Shown: piece by piece, positions 57,481 through 64,000 of the stretch | How the letters are laid out: the number at the start of each line of letters is the position of its first letter | How positions within the stretch are numbered: position 1 is the first letter of the stretch | Source of the DNA: Sipunculus nudus | Lineage: Eukaryota > Annelida > Sipuncula > Golfingiida > Sipunculidae | Assembly (NCBI GenBank): GCA_026874595.1 | Contig: CM049311.1 | Coordinates: 76,026,453 to 76,090,452 of the forward strand | Length of the DNA stretch: 64,000 nucleotides | Direction of reading: 5' to 3' | Made by a program: the position numbers and the translations under genes | The notes under the pieces: generated by a model | What the model was told of the DNA's origin: nothing | What the model saw: only the letters and a program-made list of their open reading frames with translations | The model's database searches: none

Positions 57481-59266
57481 TACACGGGAATGCACACATT
57501 AGCTCACACAATAAAGAAAGTCCGAAATATAGGCGTCATTATAATCAATTTAGGGTGATAGTTTAACCGATTTAGCCACTGAAATGTATTACACGCTGAA
57601 ACGTGCAAACAGATGGACAAGGTGCTAACGCACAGATAAGGTACTCACAACGCTATAAAGCTAGGTTGCTGGGATAGATATCATACCTTGGCAAAAGCTA
57701 CAAGGTGGTCATGAATGACAGTGAATGATGCACACTTTCAGGAAAACATACCGTAACGTTTCGGGTGAGAAATGGATACAAAAAATATCGACTTTTTTAC
57801 CACCAGTGGATACTATCTACAGGTAAAAGCTTTTACATGCACGAGTCCCCTGTGCACATAAGTATTGATTGTACTTAAAAGTACGCAGTCCTTGTGAGGA
57901 CTATAATATACTCGTCATAAATAACGTCTAATGCTAAATGATGTGTAAGGCTTCACGTCCATTCAAGACTTGACAATAAATGGTTGACGGAAAATTGGTT
58001 AATGGCTTGTTCTGTTCAATGTTGATTAATTGCTAACTTTTATCGTGTGAAAAGGTGATGCAACTCCGTGTCTGAAATCAGGGTAAAGGACGCAGGTAAG
58101 TGACAAACCGGTGTCGGTACCCATATACAGTATATATAGCGTCAACATATGCCACCGAGTGATTTGCTACCTTAAATTCTTTTTTGTGTAAATGACAGTC
58201 AATTACGTGCGCTAGTTGTGTAGAGTGTTTCCAACCAAGCCAAAAATGTATGCTTTTCAGACAAAACTTACTTATCAACTCCATAAAGTAATGCCTCATG
58301 GATATTATGCTTACTAGGATATTGATAATCCAGAAATTATGACCTATTCTTATTATATTCAACAAATCACTAAAGTTTTACCGAGATTTCACCAATTTGA
58401 GGGCCTGTATGGCGGGTTTCCCACCGGGGACCTTATGCTGTGAAACCCAATGCCTTAACCTTAAGGCTATACGCCTATACCCAGCTTGTTGAATGAAACC
58501 TCCAGCGGGCTTTAAATGCAGCTGTAAACAATCCCATACAGGCCATACGCCAATACATTAGATTAAAGGCTGTTATTATCGCCAAGGATAAATAAAGCAC
58601 TGAGGACCGGCGGCGTAGATTCCGGTCCATTCTATGACAGGACCTGTTAATGGGTCAATAATCAGCCAGGTAAATACCTGCCCGGACACACCTGTAAGGT
58701 AACTTCATACATTGATTTATGATTAATGATCCAAATACTTAAATGCACTGGCTTACTTCTTAATATTAATCCCATACAATCACAGTGGATTCAAAATATA
58801 TTCAGGGCATAAAATCAAGCTTTGTCACAAAGGTTTGCGAGTTCCTATCAAATTCGTTGTTTTAACTTTGATGAGTCCCGTGAAATTGTAGAAATGAAAT
58901 TATGATATATAATATCGGAAAGTGTTCATTGACACTTGATGACCTAATGAGCCTTTCAAATTCATACTTTAAATTGACGTAATAATCGTTAATCGTCATC
59001 AGAAAATAATGATCATTTATCACTCCTTGCTTAATGCAATGAACAGATTGCAGAATTTTCGGCCTAAATGTACTTTTTACAAATTTCGTTAGGTAACACA
59101 CGAGTTACACTTAATTAAACAACAAAATAATCGTGAATTCCAAGTAAATAGGTAATTCCAAAGATTCAGAGTGTAGCTTATTATGTTAATCTTATTAACT
59201 TTTCAGTTTTTAATTAAGTTCGATTCATTGCAAAGGTAAGATATGACGCTCAAATTGAATCGTATA
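57481..59266. other. Intergenic, no gene supported
   Basis: No coding segment is recognised on either strand. A weak tRNA-like stretch (minus strand, about 58395-58480) lacks a proper B box and was not accepted as a tRNA gene. Confidence 0.45.
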
Positions 59267-59863
59267 TACGCTCTTTACACAGCGCTTTACCTATAGGTCT
59301 ACTACCTATATCGTATAAGCGTTGTTTGTTATGACTTCGTATCCTGAATTGCTACACTAGAAGGGAGCACTGTATTTGTCCAATCAGAAGAGACCTTGTG
59401 CAGGAAGACACAGCCATGCGAGGAATACACGGAGCCAATCATGTTCATTTCGTTTTGTGTGACAGCTCATCGCCCCGGTAACCGTCTGAACAGGCCACAG
59501 GCTCAGAAAGAATTGCCCCAGACGTGGTTTGCTTAGGGCCTTGGGCACATAGGATGCCCGGCGGGTGGGCTGTAATTCAAACGAAACGTAACAACAAAGG
59601 CTGCGTGCCCACCTCGCTGGCTGGTTTCAGTTCTGCAGACAACAGATACATGGCTTCGCTAACACAGTCATAATGTTATAATCGAATCTGTCGATGATGC
59701 GAAAATCAAAAGGGAGCAATAAAATTCGACCAGAAACTGTCATCAAGCGGCGCTTGAAGCGCAGCCATGGGCGGAGCCAGGATGCCTGTGGAGTGTTTGA
59801 TTATAGGCATCCGGTTGGCTGCTTGTCACACCATAAGAGCGTTTTTGACATCTGGTGTCTAAA
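59267..59863 (+). mobile_element. Family E element, copy 2, 5' part (interrupted by MITE F)
   Basis: Matches 15648-16193 and then 23324-23370. Starts TATACGCTCTTTACACAGCG. Continues beyond the B insertion point of copy 1 without interruption (GAGTGTTTGATTATAGGC, GGTTGGCTGC), giving the empty site for B. Confidence 0.75.
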
Positions 59864-59975
59864 TACTGTGGTTGCCTTTTTGTTCGCGAGGGTTTTAATT
59901 TCGCGATATTCGCGATTGGGAAATAATCGCGAAAATGTAACCCTCGGGAATAATAGGCCAATTGAGTATGTCCTT

Positions 59976-60046
<71 letters not shown>

Positions 60047-60372
60047 TATATATATTTAGTGTAGCCAATACTTGTATGTGAATAGGTAAGAACAGTGAGA
60101 AATTTCATGATAAAATTCATCCATGGAGGTATAGGGAAAACGTTCCCTTAGATTTGATTTACTCTGTATGTGCTGTGTGTACGGGCCCATCGTTATATGA
60201 GAAGAATATTACAAACTCATCACTTCTCTCATTTTATGATACACACAGGTATTGCTTTGCCAAAGATTTGATATAGGTTCTGGTGAGATCGCGAAAATGA
60301 AAACCTCGCGAAACATTAAAAATGGAGAAATTGCGAAATTTCAGCCTCGCGAATATGAAGCCAACCACAGTA
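59864..60372. mobile_element. TA-target MITE F (pogo/Tc1-mariner-like)
   Basis: Left end TACTGTGGTTGCCTTTTTGT then TCGCGAGGGTTTTAATTTCG; inverted right end TACTGTGGTTGGCTTCATAT then TCGCGAGGCTGAAATTTCG: long terminal inverted repeats of about 43 bp. TA lies at both borders. The empty site in E copy 1 reads GTCTAAATGTATCAT, confirming insertion at one dinucleotide with TA duplication. The centre holds a 65-bp AT microsatellite. Confidence 0.82.
59979..60043. repeat. (AT)n microsatellite inside MITE F
   Basis: About 32 AT dinucleotides. AT-rich MITE cores are known starting points for such expansions. Confidence 0.95.
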
Positions 60373-60439
60373 TATCATAAACGGTCAAAGCTTTAGAAGC
60401 GCAAGATTTCCGCTGCCTCGGGAGCTTAAAGCGTATAAT
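60373..60439 (+). mobile_element. Family E element, copy 2, 3' part
   Basis: TATCATAAACGGTCAAAGCT and TTTAGAAGCGCAAGATTTCC match 23381-23456. The end GCTTAAAGCGTATA is roughly an inverted form of the start TATACGCTCTTTA, suggesting very short terminal inverted repeats. Confidence 0.6.
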
Positions 60440-61823
60440 GCTTTAATATAGAGTATTTTTAATATATGAACTTTTGTATAAAACCTAGGGCCCATTTTAT
60501 CTATGACAATTACGATTAATTTTTCGTTGTGCTATTGTGTTATATCTGTGTTGTTTCTTTTTTATTTTAAACTTTATCATATGTTGCAATGTGGGATTCT
60601 ATCACGATATTTCAGTTAAATATATAAGGTTCTTAAGATGGTTCTATGTATGAACATATTTACGTCAATCAGTTTTAGAACTGAATCCAGGCGTTTTATT
60701 TTAATTAATGTAGGGCAGGGTGCAGATGAAAATCGGTCGTTAGGGGAGAGCACGTAGAGATCAATGTTAAATATAACCAAACCTCCTCCCCTGCTTCCTA
60801 TGAGGTGGATTTGGGTTTTCGAATTGCAAACTAACAATGGTGTATATTTACGGTGTCAGTACATTCCGTCTGCTATAAATAAAGATCTAAAGTCACTATC
60901 AATGTGCTCATGAAACTACTAGCTTGAAAGTGCTGCAAACGCGCAAGAAACATTTGTGCTTTTCAAGTTTGCAGGGATGGCTTCAGGATTATCACCTATT
61001 GATCTTAAACATCTGGGTACTAGGACAATATATACTTAATATCGAAAACAGCGTCTTTAATCGTTTTAAACTATCCAAAATTCCATCTTTACAGCCCATA
61101 TTTAAAAAATATTCCTACACTTCAACCTCCCACATCCTCCCCTAGAGGCCTTGCTAATTTATTTATTTATTTATTTATAAACATTATTTTACGAGGGTAT
61201 ATACAAACCTAATTAGTGCTAAGGCACTCATCTCACTTGACGTTCTTGAAAAATATTCCAAATAGCAAAAATGTTTGCACATTCATAAGTAAATACATAT
61301 ATAAACCTGGTTTGCAAATCACTAGCTACGTCACACAGAATTAAATAATGAAAATCGATTGTCTTAATACATGAAGTGATAAAATTTATGATTATACAGT
61401 GTATGAAAAAAAATAATTAATTTTCAAGGTGACTATAGTAAGCCCCCCCCCCCTTATATCCTCTATCCGCCCCTGGTTTACTTCTCCTGTGGTCCAGCAT
61501 TATCCACTTTGCTCTCATTGAGGAGTCACAATACCCAAGGCACCATGCAATAACATGCCCAGGTTCTAATAACATTGGTTAAATGATATAAATGGACAAT
61601 ATTTGCATAGGAGGTCAAATGCGTGCATTTCCTGTTTGGCCGGAAGTTTTGGGACCCTAGTGGCAGGTAAGCGCCATTAATTGTCACAGGTTGACGAATT
61701 ATTGCCGCAGATCATTTAACTACAGCATTTACTAAGGCCACCGGCTCAAAGCTTTTTATTGTGAAAATCCACGGTTCCAAATTGTTAGGGAACCTAATAT
61801 AAACAGATCACGTATGCGTGATG
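60440..61823. other. Intergenic, no gene supported
   Basis: AT-rich sequence with a TTTA tetramer run near 61157-61177 and a C-run at about 61442 followed by ATCCGCCCCTG, which resembles one end of a hAT-like element without its partner. Nothing coding is seen. Confidence 0.45.
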
Positions 61824-61832
61824 AACACAAAT

Positions 61833-62579
61833 TCTGTAACGAAGATAAAAAAAAATCAGATTCTGTAACACTAGGCAGCGTGAAATGTCTAAAGGAATGA
61901 ATACAGAAGTCAGTGGTTTTTTGTTAACAAATAACTATAATTTATACTTAAAACACCCCTAACAATACAATACAATACACTAAATCAATACAATTATACA
62001 GTAAAACAGCGGTATAATAACAAATCAATACAATCACGCAGAAAAATAATGTGCACGGTACCTGGATACTAACACCGTCACAACGAGTTCTTTAAATGTA
62101 TACTCTCGGAGAATGACAGTCCAGTGCAAAGCTCTTGCAACAATCAAGAAAGCAAAATGAAGTCTAAATGCCTAAAATCCAGGAGAAAGTCTTAGAAAAT
62201 CTATAATTGCCGCATTCGTCGGATAAGGTCCTAGAAACTGACACACGCTTCTGCGTCCGCTGGAATCTGCTTTGCTCTCTCTGCCTGGCTCCAAAACACA
62301 GCCCCTTAATATACCTACACACCCCAAGCCGAGAATTTTCCACTTCTCGAACAGTCTAACAGATCTTGCACAACACAGTAAACACGCGTTTCAGGAATTC
62401 TCTAGAAAAAACAGCGCTGTGTATCTCTACATACCAGGCTAATCACGTGACCTCGGCCAGGCGTGAAAACCCAACGAGAGTTCAACCAGTACGGATTAAA
62501 CATAGAATGTAACAAACGGCCCGGCGAGGGCGCCACAACACGAGTTACGCCAGCGCCACATAATAAAAAGAGCACCTGT
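61833..62579 (-). mobile_element. Possible solo LTR (borders approximate)
   Basis: A direct repeat AACACAAAT (61824-61832 and 62580-62588) brackets about 747 bp. On the minus strand the segment reads TGTTACAGGTGC near its start, a TATTAAGGGG promoter-like site, a T-rich stretch and a TTACA end, the general look of an LTR with TG...CA ends. The flanking repeat is longer than the usual 4-6 bp LTR target duplication, and the ends are offset by 2-3 bases under that reading, so a DNA element is an alternative. No internal retroelement genes are adjacent. Confidence 0.4.
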
Positions 62580-62588
62580 AACACAAAT

Positions 62589-63813
62589 GTCTCCTAATTT
62601 ATTTTGAAATACTTTGACCAGTGTCTGACGTTCTTGTTGTAATACATAATATGTATTAGTTCATAACGATTCTTGCAAATCATTGGTGTTTAAGTTAAAA
62701 CTGCAGCTTTATATAAAGCGGTTAAACACCCGATCCACAGACTATGTGCATGGTCAGATTAGTCGAATGGGGGAAGGGGGGGGGGGGGGTAAAAGGTTTT
62801 TCTTCAACAGGGTTGAATTGTATTTTTATGAGCATGACAAGACAGTAACATTGAAGCACCTTTCACTCAAAATTTTAATATAATGGTGAATAATGCAAAT
62901 TCATCACAGTCACATACTACAAAATATTTACGTTTGATGAGCTAATAACTTGGTGTAAATTAAATGTATCTAAATGTGATTATACCCTCCGCCCCACCCC
63001 TGGTTAATATGTAATTGCACTTCTCCTCATATCAGTATTAATGTCAGATCCAAGAAAATTTTGCACTCCCTTTGCATGAGTTCTCTACAAGCGGAGGAGG
63101 ATATACTTATAGCATGATTTACAATGGATATTGATTTGACGATGTGTTAAGTCGGGTCTTATCAGGAAAACTGTCATCAATCACAGCACTACGACAAATT
63201 CCGGTTTCTCTTCCTTCTGGTGTGCACTTTTCAAATACTTTAAAGTCGTTAAGTTTTTAATTAATTTTCATGGAATGATTATTCTATATTTTAATTCACA
63301 GTGGTGCCACTCAACCGTTCTTGGTTTTGAACTGTCGCGAACCCATGCATTCGTTGTGTGTCCTAAATGGGGCTATTTCCCATATTTTCACCATAAACTC
63401 CGAGTGACTCCCCCGTCAACTATGACCACTCCGCACAATCCATGATTATCAACCACTCAGGCGTCGGATTATACACGAGAATATACTGCACTTTTATCGA
63501 AAATTATTCGACCAATATTGATGATCAAGTATGAAGATATTTTTGTTAAACATATTTTGCTTAAACATATTACAACTAATACAAAATATATAAAGGGAGA
63601 AGGAGAAAGAATGAGACACAGGGGGACAGACAGACAAACAGAGTTGTTATATGATGACACCACATGAAAAATTAGCACGTTATCTTTGGCGCTTCCTCAG
63701 CACCAATTAAATCTGTATTATAAAATAAAGAATTTTTAATGCCATGATTCAAGAACATTTTAAAATAACTCTGTCTTTGCTGTCGAGCAAATAAAAGTTC
63801 CGGACAGTCCTTA
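62589..63813. other. Probable 3' flank and 3' UTR of the anoctamin-like gene
   Basis: No gene is recognised. It contains the only long G-run in the window (near 62777-62789). The part next to 63813 should be the 3' UTR of the minus-strand gene; a candidate ATTAAA poly-A signal on the minus strand lies near 63735. Confidence 0.4.
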
Positions 63814-64000
63814 TCACGCGGTTTTAAACTCTTTGACTGTACTGGATCTCTTTTTGGCTCCCCCTGCGACGACGAAGGCGTCGTCGGCATACGTCGTTTG
63901 ATAGCGGTTGTCTTTGTTTAATCTCATCTCCCGCAGCATTAACAGTTTCACCCTCCCTGGTATGTCGGGGATCAGCACCGCTAACAGCCACGTACAAAAC
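63814..64000 (-). CDS. Anoctamin-like (TMEM16) protein, C-terminal exon fragment (5'-partial at window edge)
   Basis: An open frame enters from base 64000 on the minus strand (frame set by TTT at 63999-63997) and stops at TGA 63814-63816, giving 61 residues. It begins with a hydrophobic segment (FCTWLLAVL), then IPDIPGRVKLLMLREMRLNK, then a polar tail ending TVKEFKTA. A last membrane helix followed directly by IPD(I/V)P...(R)E is the signature end of anoctamins, membrane proteins that act as calcium-activated chloride channels or phospholipid scramblases. With only the tail visible, the subfamily and activity cannot be told. There is no start codon in the window; the rest of the gene lies beyond 64000. 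No splice acceptor is visible, so the exon also extends past the edge. Confidence 0.72.
   Translation of the reverse strand, partial: FCTWLLAVLIPDIPGRVKLLMLREMRLNKDNRYQTTYADDAFVVAGGAKKRSSTVKEFKTA

Noticed and set aside
58395-58480. tRNA-like stretch on the minus strand (TAGCCTTAAGGTTAAGGC)
   Set aside because: No acceptable B box (GGTTCRANYCC) or cloverleaf pairing; at most a relic of a tRNA-derived repeat.
63672-63890. 72-codon minus-strand frame beginning MPTTPSSSQGEPKR
   Set aside because: It overlaps the anoctamin-like C-terminus in another frame and extends into the likely 3' UTR; the conserved IPDIP frame is preferred.

Overview
The window is animal nuclear DNA, AT-rich and transposon-laden, and most likely from a bivalve mollusc. 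The evidence is: spliced genes with GT/AG introns; a lophotrochozoan-style intronless class A receptor; a LINE with endonuclease and reverse transcriptase; and several interspersed families with internal tandem units, of a type known from bivalves. The taxon is inferred from repeat style and protein resemblance, not from a search.

Genes. (1) The 3' part of GDAP2 lies on the + strand, seven coding exons from 3446 to 32631. They encode the end of the macro-domain region, the linker and the whole CRAL-TRIO-like C-terminal domain. The macro domain itself must lie upstream of base 1. (2) An intronless class A (rhodopsin-like) GPCR lies at 47104-48411 (+), with a TATA-like/initiator pair upstream and AATAAA downstream. 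(3) The C-terminal exon of an anoctamin-like membrane protein runs off the right edge on the - strand (63814-64000). It has no start codon in the window and is easy to miss. The three genes show no sign of acting in one pathway.

Layout. 1-3445: GDAP2 intron with element fragments and two MITEs. 3564-5833: a 52-bp minisatellite of about 43 copies whose unit is the GDAP2 exon end plus its 5' splice site. 6021-24287: a nested stack inside the same 23-kb intron (family A holding B holding C; family E holding B holding a LINE). 24772-26510: a Helitron-like element with nine 180-bp units. 26870-32631: the remaining GDAP2 exons. 34307-37417: 3' flank with a hAT-like MITE and an uninterrupted family A element. 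37418-47000: intergenic DNA with AT microsatellites and an R-S-R duplication next to the GPCR promoter. 48472-63813: gene-poor DNA with several inverted-repeat elements, a second C copy nested in a larger inverted-repeat element, a second E copy carrying a TA-target MITE, and a possible solo LTR.

The most unusual observations are the minisatellite that multiplies a real 5' splice site about 43-fold, the nested insertions that give exact element borders and empty sites, the uncategorised 635-bp C element with 9-bp target duplications and a 16-bp hairpin, and the palindrome GGTGGCGCCACC kept in different tandem-unit families.
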